In this document: positions 1 to 12,213 of the stretch, piece after piece
Layout of the letters: each line of letters begins with the position of its first letter
Position numbering within the stretch: the first letter of the stretch is position 1
Origin: Elymus sibiricus
Taxonomy: Eukaryota; Streptophyta; Magnoliopsida; Poales; Poaceae
Direction: 5' to 3'
Length of the DNA: 64,000 nucleotides
NCBI GenBank assembly: GCA_039707655.1
Contig: CM077665.1
Span: 86,259,954-86,323,953 of the forward strand
Translations under genes and position numbers: made by a program
The notes under the pieces: model-generated
Told to the model about the DNA's origin: nothing
The model's database searches: none
Seen by the model: the letters and a program-made list of their open reading frames with translations, nothing else

Positions 1-513
1 CCCAGAGATACCTCTCCGTTGTCGGAGTGACAAATCCCAATCTCGATCCATGCCAACTCAACAAACACTTTCGGAGATACCTGTAGTGCACCTTTATAAT
101 CACCCAGTAACGTTGTGACGTTTGATACACCCAAAGTATTCCTACGGTATCCGGGAGTTGCATGATCTCATGGTCAGAGGAACGTGTATTTGACATAGTG
201 AAAGCAATAGCAATAAACTGAACGATCATTTGCTATGCTAACGGTTGGGTCATGTCCATCACATCATTCTCCTAATGAAGTGATCCCGTTATCAAATGAC
301 AACTCATGTCCATGGTCAGGAAACCTTGACCATCTTTTGATCAACGAGCTAGTCTAGTAGAGGCATACTAGGGACATAGTATTTGTCTATTATCCACACA
401 TGTATTTAGTTTTCGGTCAATACAATTCTAGCATGAATAATAAACCATTATCATGAACGGAGAAATATGATAATAAACACTTTATTAATTGCCTCTAGGG
501 CATATTTCCAACA
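1..513 (-). mobile_element. Angela/BARE-type Copia LTR, partial (cut by window edge)
   Basis: This segment aligns by eye with the last ~515 bp of the Copia LTR at 23,447-25,292 and ends in the same CATATTTCCAACA. On the minus strand that is the TGTTGGAAATATG start of an Angela/WIS/BARE-group LTR. The element therefore lies on the minus strand and extends left out of the window. It may be a 5' LTR or a solo LTR; no TSD can be tested. It has several point differences from the other copies, including an extra AGAGGAACGTGTATTTG stretch, so it is a different insertion. Confidence 0.85.
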
Positions 514-2400
514 TAAACACCGTCTCCTTCGTCCCCTGTTACCATCGGTCCTAGATTCACAGTTCGGGCCCCCCTACCCGAGATCTGTCGGTTTTGACAC
601 CGACACTCGTAGTTGGGATAGTTGGCACCATCTTAAATCCAAGTTGATGGAGGCTTTGAGCCAAACCGTTCTAAGATTCAAGAGTTCCGGTTGTTATGCC
701 CATCAAGTGTCCCACAGAGCACGACCAACCTATTCCATCATGGCTTGCAGTTAGAAGCCTCACTAGGGATAAATCTTTCATGAAAGGAGTGACTGTGTGA
801 TCTCTTGGCCCGTACAAACTCTTGTGTCCTTCACACTTAGAACTCAATCAGATCACGAGCAACTTCTAACCATCTAGGATGCCCTCACCATCCGACAGTA
901 ATAAGAAAAACAATGTTAGTTGATATAAGAACTCCTTGAAAGATCTGGAATCAAAACTTCTAATCCATAGAAAAACTCTCCCACAAGGATAGTATTTGTG
1001 GTGAAAGAGATGAACTTGAGGTATAGGGATTCAAGAAATGGGAGTTCTTTGGTTGTTAAAGAATCAATATTTGAACATAGAGTTACCCAACACTTTTTCC
1101 TTGTTTTTCTTGCCATGGATCTATCTATCTCTATGTGGTAGGTGGATTGATTAGAGTGGAATGTGACGTGGGTGGCTAGCAATGAAAATCTGGTGGACTA
1201 GTTGTGAGGGAATGGATGATTTGAACCACAAAAGGGTATGGTAGAGAATATATAGAGAGGGGGGGGGGGTTCAAAATCTGCCCATTACTAGAAAATTAAT
1301 AACTAAGACTCGGAAGCATCAGTAGCTTGATAACTAGCAAAACTACTGAACTAGGTCAAATAAATTTAAATTGTTAGGGCAGTGTTCAGAAATAAGGAGA
1401 AACTAGCACATATGCCCGTGCGTTGCAACGGGAAAAAATTCAATATGTTTCTAATATAATAAGCATGGCTCAAGACGCTCTACTAATCTATGTCGTCTAT
1501 TTCAACGTGGCATCTCACCCATGTCACTACTTATACTCTTTCTCATCATTGCTCATAGTGGGCCATGTTCACCTGATTATAATACGTTCAAACATTGTCA
1601 AAACCCTATGGTGATGATCTCGGACATGGCACAACACACCTCGTTGGCGTCAGCTTTTGATGCTGCAATTATCTTAACCTGCTGCACGCACTGTGGCTGC
1701 TGCCATCATGATAATCCTCATGTTTTTTCCGGCCATGTTATGTACCAGCCCCCATGCAAGCATAATGTCTTCTTCTCCTTTTTCGAGCATGTAGTACCAG
1801 CCAACCAACAGGTCCGTAGACACAATTTATCAAGCTTAATTATTTAGGAGGACATTGATTCTCCTACAACTCACAGGGTATATAAATTGGTCTGACTGGG
1901 TTCAAAGGAGCGAGATGGTACTTTGTTAGACGAACATATTTGTATCACACGCACATGCTAGCTTAGCTGGCTACAACCCAAGGGATAGAAGTGAAGGTTG
2001 TGTGGTCGCCCTGATTCCGAAGCCCAGCAGCAGGCCATGATGGTACGTACGTGACGAAGCTGTCATACTATTTTTCAAACGAATCCTAGATATAATTAAC
2101 GCAATGGCTATCAAGCTGGCTAGAGCCAAATGGTTAGAAATGAAAGGTTGTAAGTTAGAATCCTAGTACTGGCACACCTTTTTTTCCTGATCTTGGAGGC
2201 AGCTATATGATTTTTTTATTTTATATCTCTCGCTAGAGCAGCCCAGCTCAGCCCAATACGCACGAAAAAAGGAGGTATGGCCCAGGCAGAGTACATACGA
2301 AATTTTAGTACCACCTCGGATATAGAAAAAAATAACCTAAACCGCTAAGCGGGACGAAACCAAGAATATCACCTTGCTTTATTAGTAAAAAATAAATAAC

Positions 2401-2402
<2 letters not shown>
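514..2402. other. Unassigned intergenic DNA
   Basis: No convincing gene is seen. Open frames are short, lack familiar domains and carry no codon signal. A stretch near 567-605 (GGGCCCCCCTACCCGAGATC, then TTTTGACACCGACA) resembles the LTR/leader junction of some Triticeae retroelements, but no LTR pair could be found. A G-run lies at 1,259-1,270. At about 1,415-1,432 the string CCGTGCGTTGCAACGGG occurs, a short dyad common in wheat repeats. The region is probably old, decayed transposon DNA. Confidence 0.4.

Positions 2403-2486
<84 letters not shown>
2403..2486. repeat. (TA)n microsatellite
   Basis: About 42 uninterrupted TA units. Predicted Ile-Tyr repeat peptides across it are artefacts. 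It lies about 165 bp upstream of the probable start of the gypsy LTR. Confidence 0.97.
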
Positions 2487-2488
<2 letters not shown>

Positions 2489-2879
2489 TAAGGTATAGAT
2501 ATAGTACCCAGAAGTATCAAAGGAATGAGTGGGGGTTCCAAGCACAAAAGGTAGCACCTTTTTTGCAAGGATAGAACGACTCGTAAGTACCCGTAAAACT
2601 AATTTTCTCTATAGCACCGTACACAACAAAGTCAACCACCAAGTGGCCCAATGACGAGAGCCCGTGCACATGCCATTACAAACGAGGTGACATCTCTCCT
2701 ATATGATTTCCCCTTTGATGTCCTCGGGACTTGGATGCTACCTCAAGCAGAGACTCTTTGCATGATCAGGTACGATGGAGATGGCCTAGAGGGTGCTCGG
2801 AGGGAAGTACAAGCTCCCATGGGAATGGACACGGAGAAGGACGGACAAGAGCAACGAAGGGAGGCAAGTCCACCCTCCA

Positions 2880-3275
2880 GGCCCCGGACATCCGGCCAAG
2901 GCCCCGGACATCCGGCCCCTGGAGGCTCCACCAGCGCCAAGGCCAGGCTCTTGGCGCCGGACGTCCGGCCCACAACCCCGGACTTCCGGCGACTCCTCCC
3001 CAGTGCCCGGACATCCGGCCCACAGCCTCGGAAATCCGGCCCCTACGCAACAGAACCAAACGAAACGTGGCGCCGCCAGCCCGGACATCCGGCCCAAGCC
3101 CGGACATCCGGCGCCTCCCAAAGCCCCGGACATCCGGCCTCCGCCCCAGACATCCGGCATGGGGCACCCGCGTCCACGGCTCTCTGACCAGCACCAGGCC
3201 GGACATCCGGCCCGTGCCCCGGACATCCGGCGGCTCCCGAAGCCCCAGACATTCGGCCCTTGGCCGGACATCCGG
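2880..3275. repeat. Array of CCGGACATCCGG-type dyads in the gypsy LTR
   Basis: About 14 copies of a 12-bp near-palindrome, consensus CCGGACATCCGG, occur at irregular spacing of roughly 18-55 bp, usually followed by CC or CGC. Variants include CCGGACGTCCGG, CCGGACTTCCGG and CGGAAATCCGG. Several GC-driven overlapping open frames on both strands here are a by-product of the repeat and are not genes. The array ends about 70 bp upstream of the TATA box. Confidence 0.9.
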
Positions 3276-3344
3276 CGCCTGCTTGCGCGCATGGACGGGC
3301 CCGAGGCCCATGTACCCTCTCTCTCGCCCCTTTTCCACTAGCAC

Positions 3345-3354
3345 TATATAAAGG
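3345..3354 (+). promoter_or_regulatory. TATA box of the gypsy LTR
   Basis: TATATAAAGG occurs once in the LTR, followed by pyrimidine-rich sequence suitable for a transcription start about 30 bp downstream. This marks the U3/R region, with the dyad array just upstream. Confidence 0.7.
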
Positions 3355-3744
3355 ACCTCTTTCCCTCTTTCTAGGGTTAGCTTAGGTTTAGCGAATACAC
3401 TTGTTAAGCCTAGATCCATTATCTCCCTTCCCTCGTGGAGTGATTCCCCTCTATGTGAGAAGATCCGGAGTGATGCCAAGGCCCCTCTAAGGGAAGATCC
3501 CCTCGGGATTCAAGACCTCCTCCTCCGGAGCGAGGAGACTACCGTTACGTGTATCCTTTGGTTGTTTGTGGACCGTGATTCTCATGTACTCGGGTGATTC
3601 TAGTGGATGTGTGATCGTGGATCATTCTTGAGTGTTTTCCTCTTGTGATTTCCCCCTCGTGTTCTTCGTGTTCTTCGTGTTCACTCACAAATCCACCTCC
3701 AATTCGTGAAAGATCAACGCACACGGGCGTGCCCCGTATCATAT

Positions 3745-3758
3745 TGGTATCAAGAGCC
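3745..3758 (+). other. Primer-binding site, initiator Met-tRNA-like
   Basis: TGGTATCAAGAGCC directly follows the LTR end. It matches the usual TGGTATCAGAGC complement of plant initiator tRNA-Met with one inserted A. Confidence 0.6.
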
Positions 3759-4047
3759 AAGGTTGATCACGAATTTGGAGTCTCCCCCACCATTTTCTAG
3801 CCAATTTTGTTTTCTTTTGACCTAATTTCGAAAATCCCCACTAAAATAGCCCTACCAAATTTCTTAGATTCGTTTGATTTGAGGAGATTTTGTTGATTTG
3901 GATCCATGGATTTCGTTGTGCACAGGTAGATCGGGCTTTTCCCCACCATTCCCATCATTTTCCACCGTCAAATCGCCACAATTTTGCCGAATTTTTTTTC
4001 GTGTTCATCCTCTAGTTCGTAGGGTTCCTGTGATTGAATCTGGATTC

Positions 4048-4125
4048 AGGAGGCCCGGACATCCGGCCCGTACCCCGGACATCTGGCCCACCGGACGTCC
4101 GGCCCAGGCAGCCCAGACATCTAGC
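4048..4125. repeat. Second cluster of CCGGACATCCGG motifs in the gypsy leader
   Basis: Four further copies (CCGGACATCCGG, CCGGACATCTGG, CCGGACGTCCGG and a degenerate CCAGACATCTAG) lie in the untranslated leader, outside the LTR. The rest of the leader (3,760-5,203) has no other recognisable feature. Confidence 0.85.
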
Positions 4126-5203
4126 CCCTGGAGAACAGCAAAGCTGTTTTGCCTCCGGTTTTGACATATTTTGTTCTTTTCCGCCATTTCTTTCGCAACC
4201 CATTCGCATTTGAGATTTTGAGTTGCGAGCATCGCCACTTCCTAAGGTGTTTAGGTTAATTAGGAGTGGTTCTTCATCGACATCGCCGCTCATCATCGCC
4301 CCAGACCGTCGCCAACCAACTCTTCATTGACACCTCACCGTAAGCAAGGACGGTAACCACGACGTCACCTTTCCCTATACCCTTGCCATTGCATTGTTAC
4401 CCCGAGCCTATTTGCGTTACTTGCCTATCGAGACTAGCCATTGAGTATAGCCGGGCTACGCTACTTGTGCACGTTAGTGATACATACTCCGCATAGCTTT
4501 AATTGCGTGCATGCATCTTAGTATCATCTTTTGTGTTACAACATAGTACCCGCATACATAATTGCTATCTTGGTGTGCACGTCCCGCATTGTGACCATAC
4601 AAATCATCATTGCAAAAGAAAAGAGACTCAAAGCTTTTAAGAAAGAGCAAAAGAGCAATAGCATCGCAAGTTTCGCATAGCATACTTGATCATCTTGGAT
4701 CACTTGAGCGAGTGACACGTGCCGCATACACACATAGCAAGTCGGGAATAGGAAGACGACACTTTTGGTTCATTGTAGGGTGTGCACAATTGTGTATCGT
4801 GCCCATTGGAGCAATCGTGCTACCGTCTCTCTAGTGTTGTGCAATGAGAGCATTTTCCGTGGATTCCACATTTTGGCTCATTCTGGGTTGCATGACCCCA
4901 ATTTTCTTCCGTGTGTGTGTTTCCATGTCCCATTGCTATTGATCTACATTGTCTCACTTGCGAAGTTTACGAATCTCTTTCAACATTTTTGAATCTTATC
5001 TTTCGAATTCCTTGAAATTTGTGCCACTATCCTAACCAAGCTACTCCATAAGCATTAGTTGTGTAGGTGTGAGAAGGACGATCTTCGGTACCAATTCTAC
5101 TATTTTCATACTTGCACATTGAGTGATCTTGATCCACTTTCAACTTTTGGAACGGTAATTGGTATTGTCTTCTCACTCTTCCACTTATATCTTGTTGAGT
5201 GCT

Positions 5204-8200
5204 ATGGATAGGAACATCATGTCAAACCCGGCCTTCGAGGAGAATGAAGACGACGTGAACAACCACGTCACCAAGTTGCACTTCTTCGGCGCGCACAAGG
5301 CAATTACGCAAGCTCAAGATGTCTTGAATGACCGCATCGACCAACTCGCCTCCAACTTGCGTGAATCCGAGACCCGCACAAGAGAATACCTCGACACCAA
5401 GCTCTCAAGCCAAATGGAGGAGCTCCGGTCCTTGATGGTCACTCGTGCACCTTCCTCATCTACATCGACAAGGAGTCATCACACAAGTCGCAACTCAACG
5501 ACGTACTCTTCCGACGCAAGTCCACAAGCGCGTCATCACCGTCGCGACGAACACTTCGGCCCAAGTTCTCCACAAGGTCGTCACCGTCAAGACAATCCAT
5601 TTCATGACAATGGATTGCAAGATCGCGTCCGCGCTCGAGAACATCGCCGCCAACAAGAACAAGACGCGTTGGAGCAAGAACATCAACGCCAAGATCAAGA
5701 ACAACGACGTCGAGAAGAAGAACACCATCGCCGTCATGAACGAGCGCTTGAAGCACATCGCGCTTTACAAGAAGCCACTCGTGCCTTGGAGGAGCGCAAC
5801 CGCCAAGCTCATCTCGAGCAAGAAGCACTTCGCCAAGCACATCAAGAAGATCAACGTCAACAAGCTCAAGGCAATGACAATGAGGATCCACCTCCAAGAC
5901 AAGGATTTCGGCATCACAACCACAATGATGAACAACGTTTCGGCAAGCTCAAGTTCACAATGCCAAAGTTTTCCGGAAGCAATGATCCCGAAGACTACTT
6001 GTCATGGGCTCTCAAGGTTGACAAGATCTTTCACCTTCACAACTATGATGAAGAGAAGAAGATCGCCATGGCTTCACTCGAGTTCCAAGATTACGTCCTA
6101 ATTTGGTGGGAACAAGTGATTGAGCGAAGAAGGGAAAGAGGTGAACCTCCTATCACCACTTGGGCCCAAATGAAGGACCTCATGCGAGCCCGTTTTGTGC
6201 CTACACACTACAACCGGGATCTCTTCAAGAAGCTCCAACAACTCAAGCAAGGCACCAAGTCGGTAGAAGAGTACTATCAAGAGATGGAGATTGCTATGAT
6301 CCGAGCCAATGTCAAGGAAGATGACGAACAAACAATGGCACGCTTCTTGAATGGCCTCAACTACCAAGTCAAGAAAATTGCCGACTTCCAACCATACTCC
6401 AACCTTCTTGAACTTGTGCATCAAGCAACCAAGGCGGAACGGCAAGTGCAAGATGACTACAAGTACTCCAAGTTCTCCTCCAAGACCTACGGCTCAAGTG
6501 CTCAAGCTACTACGACAACGACAACTTCAACTACGAAATCTACAGCACCTACCGGCGACAAGTCAAGCTACAAGGACAAGACGACTTCGTCAAGCCGACC
6601 AACCTCAAGCACCTACAAGCCAAGGGCTTCATCCTCTACCCCAATACCGTATGCTACCGCCAAGACAAGCTCCATCAAGTGTTTCACGTGCCAAGGGCGA
6701 GGCCACAAGACCTTCGAATGCCCAACCAAACGCAACATGATCCTCCTCGACGATGGCACTTATGACTCTATGAGCGACGACGAGATGCAAGCTTTGGAGC
6801 AAGTGGCCATACATCGCCAAGTGAATGAAGATGAAGATTCGCAAATCTTTTGCGACAACGATTCGAGCCCCGCTCTCGTTGTCTCCAAAGTTTTGACGCT
6901 CCAACAACAACAAGACGAGGACCAATGTTGCCACATTTTCCACACCAAGGCGGGCATCCAAGGAAAGTCTGTCAAGGTCATCATCGACGGAGGGAGTTGC
7001 CACAACTTGGCAAGTGAAGACCTTTGTTCCAAGCTACATTTGGTCAAGAAAAAGCACCCTCGGCCCTACAAGGTCCAATGGCTTAGTGATTCCGGAACAC
7101 TCCAAGTGGACCACACCGTGGAAGTTTTCTTCAAGATAGGCGCTTATGAAGACACTTTGGAGTGTGATGTGGTTCCAATGTCAGTTTGCCACCTCCTACT
7201 TGGTAGACCTTGGCAATTCGACCGTGGCGCCACACACAATGGTCGGACGAATCAATATAGCTTCAAGATGAAGGGCAAGCAATATGTGCTCCACCCAATG
7301 ACGCCAAGTCATGTCATCACCGACAAGCAAGCTTCATCCCATCGTGGAGATAAAAGTGAGAGAGTGATCCACCTCAAAGAGAGTGAGTGCCACAAGCCAA
7401 AAATGAGCGACTCCACGATGAGGGACATGAGAGATATAGTTCTTTTAGCCACCAAAAGAGATTTGAGGGATGTGAGTGAGAGCCCATCGACCGTTCTTCA
7501 CTATGTACTTGTGTGCAAAGATGAAGTCGTTCGGACTAACCCTTCACAACATCTTCCTCTTGTGTTATCTAAGTTGTTGAAGGAATTCAAGGATGTTTTC
7601 CCCGATGAGCTACCTCCGGGACTACCACCAAAACGAGGGATCGAACACCGCATCGACCTCATCCCCGGAGCACCGCTTCCTAACAAGGCTCCCTACCACG
7701 TCAACCCCGAAGAAACAAAGGAAATACAAAGGCAAGTTCAAAAACTCCTAGATAAAGGGCATGTACGTGAGAGTTTGAGTCCTTGTGCGGTTTCAGTTAT
7801 ACTAGTGCCTAAGCAAGATGGTAGCATGCGCATGTGTTCCGATTGCCGTCCTATCAACGCTATCACCATCCGATACCGTCATCCCATTCCTCGCTTAGAT
7901 GATATGCTAGATGGACTTAGTGGTGCCACTATATTTTCTAAGATTGACTTAAAAAGTGGTTACTACCAAATTCGCATACAAGAGGGTGACGAGTGGAAAA
8001 CCGCATTCAAGACTAAATTTGGTCTCTATGAATGGTTGGTTATGCCCATGGGCTTATCCGAAGCACCGGGTACTTTCATGCGTGTTATGCACTATGTTTC
8101 GCGACCACTCATTGGATATTGTGTTGTGGTCTACTTTGATGACATTCTTGTCTTTAGCAAGTCTCTTGAGGAGCATGCTACACATGTTCGTGATGTTTTG

Positions 8201-9817
8201 CAAATTCTTAGGAAGGAACAACTCTATGCAAACATGGACAAATGCACATTTGGTGTTGAGAAGGTAGTTTTCTTGGGTTTTGTAGTATCTTCCAAGGGCG
8301 TTCATGTAGATGAAACTAAGATTGATGCTATTAAAACTTGGCCCACACCAACAAATTTGCAACAAGTGCGTAGCTTCCCAGGACTAGCCAGTTTCTATCG
8401 CCGTTTTGTGAAAGACTTTAGCACTATTGCATCACCTCTCCATGCTTTGAGTAAGAAGAATGCACCATTCATTTGGGGTCCTACACAAGACACCGCTTTC
8501 CATGAACTTAAAAATTTGCTCACTCATGCACCTTTGCTTGCTTTGCCCAACTTTGATAAAACATTTGAAGTGCATTGTGATGCTAGTGGTAGTGGAATGG
8601 GTGGTGTGCTTATGCAAGAGAAGCGTCCTATCGCGTACTTTAGCGAGAAACTATCCGGCGCTCAACTTAACTACCCCATCTATGACAAAGAATTGTATGC
8701 TTTGGTGAGAGTTTTGCATGTGTGGAAACACTATTTGCGACCACATGAGTTTGTTATCCATACCGACCATGAAACGCTTAAGTACTTGAAAGGTCAAACC
8801 AAGTTGAACAAACGGCATGCTAAATGGAGTGAATTTATTGAGTCCTTCCCTTATGTCATCAAATATATCAAGGATAAGGAGAACGTTGTGGCGGATGCGC
8901 TTTCCCGCAAATGCATGCTAGTTACCCAACTTGAATTGAATGTTGTTGGTTTTGAGCACCTCAAAGACTTGTATGAGCATGATGCCTATTTTGCTAATCC
9001 TTACGCTATGTGCCAAGTGAAAACTTGTTGGGAGAACTATTATATGAAAGATGGCTATCTTATGCGTGCTAACAAATTGTGTATACCCGAGTCTTCTCTT
9101 CGTTTGTTGCTTTTGCAAGAGGCTCACGGTGGAGGACTTATGGGTCACTTCGGACGCGACAAGACGCATGCCACGCTATCCAACAAGTACTTTTGGCCCA
9201 AGATGTTTCGCGATGTTGCACGCTTCACCAACCAATGCTCTACATGCCGCAAAGCTAAGTCAAAAGTTCAATCCCATGGTCTTTACATGCCTCTACCTAT
9301 ACCTTTCCAACCTTGGGAAGACATTAGTATGGATTTTTTGCTTGGTTTGCCACGAACAAAAAATGGCCATGATTCCGTTTTTGTCGTTGTGGACCGCTTT
9401 TCGAAGATGGCTCATTTCATTCCATGTCACAAGATAGACGATGCTTCACATATTGCGAATCTCTTTTGTAGGGACATCTTGCGTCTACATGGCGTCCCCA
9501 AGACCATTGTCTCGGATCGCGACGTCAAATTCTTGAGTTACGTTTGGAAGACATTATGCGCCAAGCTCGGAATCAAGCTTCTTTTCTCTTCGGCATACCA
9601 TCCTCAAACGGATGGACAAACGGAAGTGACGAACCGGATGCTTTCTACCCTACTTCACGTGTTGATCAAGAAGAACATCAAGGAATGGGAAGATTGCCTA
9701 CCCATCGCCGAGTACGCTTACAACCGCGCAAGTCACTCCACCACCGGCAAGTCTCCGTTCGAAGTGGTTTACGGCTTTAATCCTTTGTCCCCATTGGACA
9801 TATATTCAACACCTTGA
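5204..9817 (+). CDS. Gypsy Gag-Pol polyprotein, open but C-terminally truncated
   Basis: One uninterrupted frame of about 1,537 residues from the ATG at 5,204; an in-frame TTG lies upstream at 5,159, but the ATG is the credible start. In order: an N-terminal gag with an unusually long Gln/Arg/Glu/His-rich helical stretch (about residues 145-222); a retrotransposon gag core containing WALKVDKIF; a CCHC zinc knuckle (Cys493, Cys496, His501, Cys506); a pepsin-like protease with IIDGG (Asp595) in place of the usual D-T/S-G; reverse transcriptase with YFDD at 977-980; RNase H (Asp1126, Asp1188); and integrase with an HHCC finger (His1308, His1315, Cys1345, Cys1348) and a D,D35E core (Asp1377, Asp1438, Glu1474). 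All catalytic residues checked are present. The frame ends about 60 residues after the integrase Glu, where the integrase C-terminus and any chromodomain should be. It acts, or acted, in cytoplasmic particles and then nuclear integration. Confidence 0.92.
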   Translation: MDRNIMSNPAFEENEDDVNNHVTKLHFFGAHKAITQAQDVLNDRIDQLASNLRESETRTREYLDTKLSSQMEELRSLMVTRAPSSSTSTRSHHTSRNSTTYSSDASPQARHHRRDEHFGPSSPQGRHRQDNPFHDNGLQDRVRAREHRRQQEQDALEQEHQRQDQEQRRREEEHHRRHERALEAHRALQEATRALEERNRQAHLEQEALRQAHQEDQRQQAQGNDNEDPPPRQGFRHHNHNDEQRFGKLKFTMPKFSGSNDPEDYLSWALKVDKIFHLHNYDEEKKIAMASLEFQDYVLIWWEQVIERRRERGEPPITTWAQMKDLMRARFVPTHYNRDLFKKLQQLKQGTKSVEEYYQEMEIAMIRANVKEDDEQTMARFLNGLNYQVKKIADFQPYSNLLELVHQATKAERQVQDDYKYSKFSSKTYGSSAQATTTTTTSTTKSTAPTGDKSSYKDKTTSSSRPTSSTYKPRASSSTPIPYATAKTSSIKCFTCQGRGHKTFECPTKRNMILLDDGTYDSMSDDEMQALEQVAIHRQVNEDEDSQIFCDNDSSPALVVSKVLTLQQQQDEDQCCHIFHTKAGIQGKSVKVIIDGGSCHNLASEDLCSKLHLVKKKHPRPYKVQWLSDSGTLQVDHTVEVFFKIGAYEDTLECDVVPMSVCHLLLGRPWQFDRGATHNGRTNQYSFKMKGKQYVLHPMTPSHVITDKQASSHRGDKSERVIHLKESECHKPKMSDSTMRDMRDIVLLATKRDLRDVSESPSTVLHYVLVCKDEVVRTNPSQHLPLVLSKLLKEFKDVFPDELPPGLPPKRGIEHRIDLIPGAPLPNKAPYHVNPEETKEIQRQVQKLLDKGHVRESLSPCAVSVILVPKQDGSMRMCSDCRPINAITIRYRHPIPRLDDMLDGLSGATIFSKIDLKSGYYQIRIQEGDEWKTAFKTKFGLYEWLVMPMGLSEAPGTFMRVMHYVSRPLIGYCVVVYFDDILVFSKSLEEHATHVRDVLQILRKEQLYANMDKCTFGVEKVVFLGFVVSSKGVHVDETKIDAIKTWPTPTNLQQVRSFPGLASFYRRFVKDFSTIASPLHALSKKNAPFIWGPTQDTAFHELKNLLTHAPLLALPNFDKTFEVHCDASGSGMGGVLMQEKRPIAYFSEKLSGAQLNYPIYDKELYALVRVLHVWKHYLRPHEFVIHTDHETLKYLKGQTKLNKRHAKWSEFIESFPYVIKYIKDKENVVADALSRKCMLVTQLELNVVGFEHLKDLYEHDAYFANPYAMCQVKTCWENYYMKDGYLMRANKLCIPESSLRLLLLQEAHGGGLMGHFGRDKTHATLSNKYFWPKMFRDVARFTNQCSTCRKAKSKVQSHGLYMPLPIPFQPWEDISMDFLLGLPRTKNGHDSVFVVVDRFSKMAHFIPCHKIDDASHIANLFCRDILRLHGVPKTIVSDRDVKFLSYVWKTLCAKLGIKLLFSSAYHPQTDGQTEVTNRMLSTLLHVLIKKNIKEWEDCLPIAEYAYNRASHSTTGKSPFEVVYGFNPLSPLDIYSTP

Positions 9818-11720
9818 AGGGGGCGAACTCCACGAGTGTCTCAAATGACAACATATATTCCTCACTTGCGGGAAATCATATAAAAAACCAAGCACACATG
9901 TGTCAGCCCAACAACCACACCCCCGAGACACCAAGAAAGTCGCGAGAAGGGAAGACGCGGAGTCGCCAAGGCGGTGGTGCTAGGGATTCTTACATGTTTC
10001 GGGGTGCAAACATCGATGGATCAGGTGGCTGGCGGTGAACAACAACATCTCCTCGTCACCGCCAGAACCCTCGTCATCGATGGTCTGGTTACTGCATATT
10101 ATGCCACTAATTAAAAGTAATGTGACCAAAAAAAAAAAAACATACATAATAATTGCTAATAAAATTACGGGCAAGCTTGCATTGAAAGAGAACAGCCGCT
10201 CAATTATACGCTGCTAGAAAATTAAAAATCACGGGCTATTCTGTTTGGATTTAGTTTAATTCAATCCTAACATTCACAAACAAAAATTATACGCTGGTAG
10301 AAAATTAAAATAAAGCACACATAAAAATAGGTAAAATAATTTTAGTTTTGTTACTTTCCCAGGAATAATTTTTGTCCTCCATACTACATTTTCAGTTAAA
10401 TGCATATGCATCAAAATATGAAGAGTAAAGCATACATAAAAAATAGGAGCTGCCAATATGGATAATCTTTCATTGTAAGAGGACACACCTAAGCATTAAA
10501 AGAAAAGAGAGGACACAACCTAAAATCTTTATCCACTTGCATAATAAAAAGTAAAAAGGGGAAACGAAAAAAAGAAGAAGCCCTCACATATAATCGACAT
10601 GTTGAAGGCGGAGGAGCTGGAATATACATCGTCTCATCACCACATGCATGCCAGCTTGTTGTGGCCCGCATCACTACAGCGGGGCAATAGCTATTAGTGT
10701 TGCTCCTGCTGTTTCGTAGCGCCTATGTGCGGATGTCCTTGGTAGCGAGCCAGGCGTTGTCCTCGGCCGTGCCACACTGAGCTAGCTAGCTTCCGTTCTC
10801 AAGGTTGCTTGCAGCCATATGCTAACAAAGGTAAAATTGAAAAATTCAATGAGAAGCAGCATAATGAGAACTACAGAGGGATTAAAAAAAACATATCTGA
10901 ATTGCTTAACTCGTCCAGCGCAGTTTCTTCACGTCATATTTTTTGATGCACCACCGATTCTAAAGACACCTCCATAGAGATCATCCTGGTCTACACAGCA
11001 AGATCTAAATATCAAAATCCATCAGTTCAACCTGTTGGTAGTGGTCCTTGTGCCATGGACCTGGAGGCCTATGGGCATGGTCGAACAGAGTGGCCGTTGT
11101 CATTGTCAGCCCGATCCCGACCTGGGCTATGGCATGGACCTACCTGAGGGCATCCTATGTGTGACCATGCCGAGGATGTACCTGGATCCGGCGCTGACGC
11201 TCCTATCCCTACGGCGGAGCGCGACCTACTCCCCAGCCATGGCCTCCGCTCCTCCGCTTCCTCCTTGCCCGCCTCTGCATCGGAGTCTATGTTCACCGCC
11301 GTAGGAACGACACCCCGGGAATCACGTGGTGCGAGGAACCCTAGCGAATAGATCGGCGGCGGCGAAAGGATCCACGGTGACGTTTGGGAGTGGTTCCCAT
11401 CCTTGTAGCGAATAGATCGAGGGCAGCCTCGGTCGTTAGGTTTTTTCTTTTGCGAGGGAACCTCGCTCCCTGGTTCGTGCGAGGGTGCCTCGCTACATGG
11501 TCTTCGTCCGTTTTTTTCGTGCGAGGCGGGGCTCAATACGTGGTCGTCAACCGATTTTTTCGTGCGAGGGGAATTGTTAGGTGCGAGGGGATCGTTACGT
11601 GCGAGGTGGGAGGATATACGAAAAAAAACCGTGGAGCACACACTACCAAGTCTCCCGTGCTAGGTTTGTTTGTCCTGATTTAGATATTAATTTCCTTAAA
11701 ATCCTTTATTTGTTTCCTGA
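9818..11720. other. Unassigned region right of the gypsy truncation
   Basis: No gene could be supported. A 24-bp string TTATACGCTG[C/G]TAGAAAATTAAAA (two adjoining blocks) occurs near 10,204 and again near 10,287. An AAAGCA[C/T]ACATAAAAA string occurs near 10,313 and 10,428. 11,035-11,640 is GC-rich and looks 5'-genic, with GTGCGAGG repeated several times between 11,480 and 11,605, but its open frames (up to 190 aa on the minus strand) match nothing familiar and have a simple, biased composition. Confidence 0.4.
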
Positions 11721-11963
11721 AAATCTATTATTTGTTTCCTAAAACAAAGTGCACTAATGAGAGGGGTCAGTTGATTTGGATAAGTTAGGAAAGTTAGATT
11801 AAAATCTGTTATTTGTTTCCTAAAACAAATTTCACTAATAAGAGGGATCGATTGATTTGGATAAGTTAGGAAAGTCAGATTAAAATCTATTGTTTGTTTC
11901 CTAAAACAAATTGCACTAATGAGAGGAATCGATTGATTTGGATAACTAAAGAAAGTTAGATTC
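11721..11963. repeat. 81-bp tandem repeat, three copies
   Basis: Units beginning AAATCTATTATTTG, AAATCTGTTATTTG and AAATCTATTGTTTG start at 11,721, 11,802 and 11,883, giving an exact 81-bp period. A partial unit lies just upstream. Each contains TTTCCTAAAACAAA, CACTAAT and GATTTGGATAA. The array is AT-rich and non-coding. It lies in old sequence into which T1 later inserted. Confidence 0.88.
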
Positions 11964-12213
11964 GTGATTTGTTATACTTTAGGAAAGTGCTGGTTTGTAA
12001 TGAAAGAGTGGAGAGAAAAATAAACCGATGGGCCACGATGGGAGGGGTGGTGGGAGGAGAGACAAAAAACAGTCGATGGTGGGATGAGAGACGAAAAATA
12101 ACCGGTGAATGCCGGCTACCAACTGCTCCTTTAGGAGAAGAGAAAGGGGTGAAAAATCTGGTCATTGGTCTTGCTTGTCTATTATCTCTACTCCTAAAGG
12201 GGGAGTTGGTAGT

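Larger units (their letters stand above)
2652..3741 (+). repeat. 5' LTR of the gypsy element (left edge approximate)
   Basis: The right end is set by CCGTATCA at 3,734-3,741, followed within a few bases by a Met-tRNA-like primer site. A strong TATA box lies at 3,345-3,354. The upstream half is GC-rich and packed with a CCGGACATCCGG motif. The start at 2,652 is inferred only from a TG dinucleotide in a plausible place. Confidence 0.55.
2652..9817 (+). mobile_element. Ty3/gypsy LTR retrotransposon, 3'-truncated
   Basis: The element runs from a 5' LTR (ending near 3,741) through a primer site, a 1.46-kb leader and one long gag-pol frame. No 3' LTR follows. Coding similarity ends abruptly around 9,805, just after the integrase catalytic core, where the frame runs into a TGA. 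The left boundary is uncertain; the TG at 2,652 is a guess because there is no second LTR to compare. Protein order protease, reverse transcriptase, RNase H, integrase places it in Ty3/gypsy. A chromovirus relationship is plausible from the gag and RT style, but the region that would carry a chromodomain is missing. Confidence 0.85.

Noticed and set aside
2305..2568. Open frames encoding Ile-Tyr repeats here and at 59,305-59,596 and 62,721-62,867
   Set aside because: They are readings through (TA)n microsatellites. At 62.7-62.9 kb the tract is intronic.
2651..3480. Several overlapping open frames of 70-240 codons on both strands
   Set aside because: They lie in the GC-rich CCGGACATCCGG array. 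All frames stay open because the repeat lacks stops; the peptides are repeats of the same motif in three readings.
5159..5203. Upstream start for the gypsy gag-pol
   Set aside because: The in-frame codon is TTG, and the first 15 residues do not look like gag. The ATG at 5,204 is preferred.
11069..11641. 190-codon open frame on the minus strand
   Set aside because: No recognisable domain, biased Arg/Ser/Pro composition, and it overlaps other frames in a GC-rich stretch.
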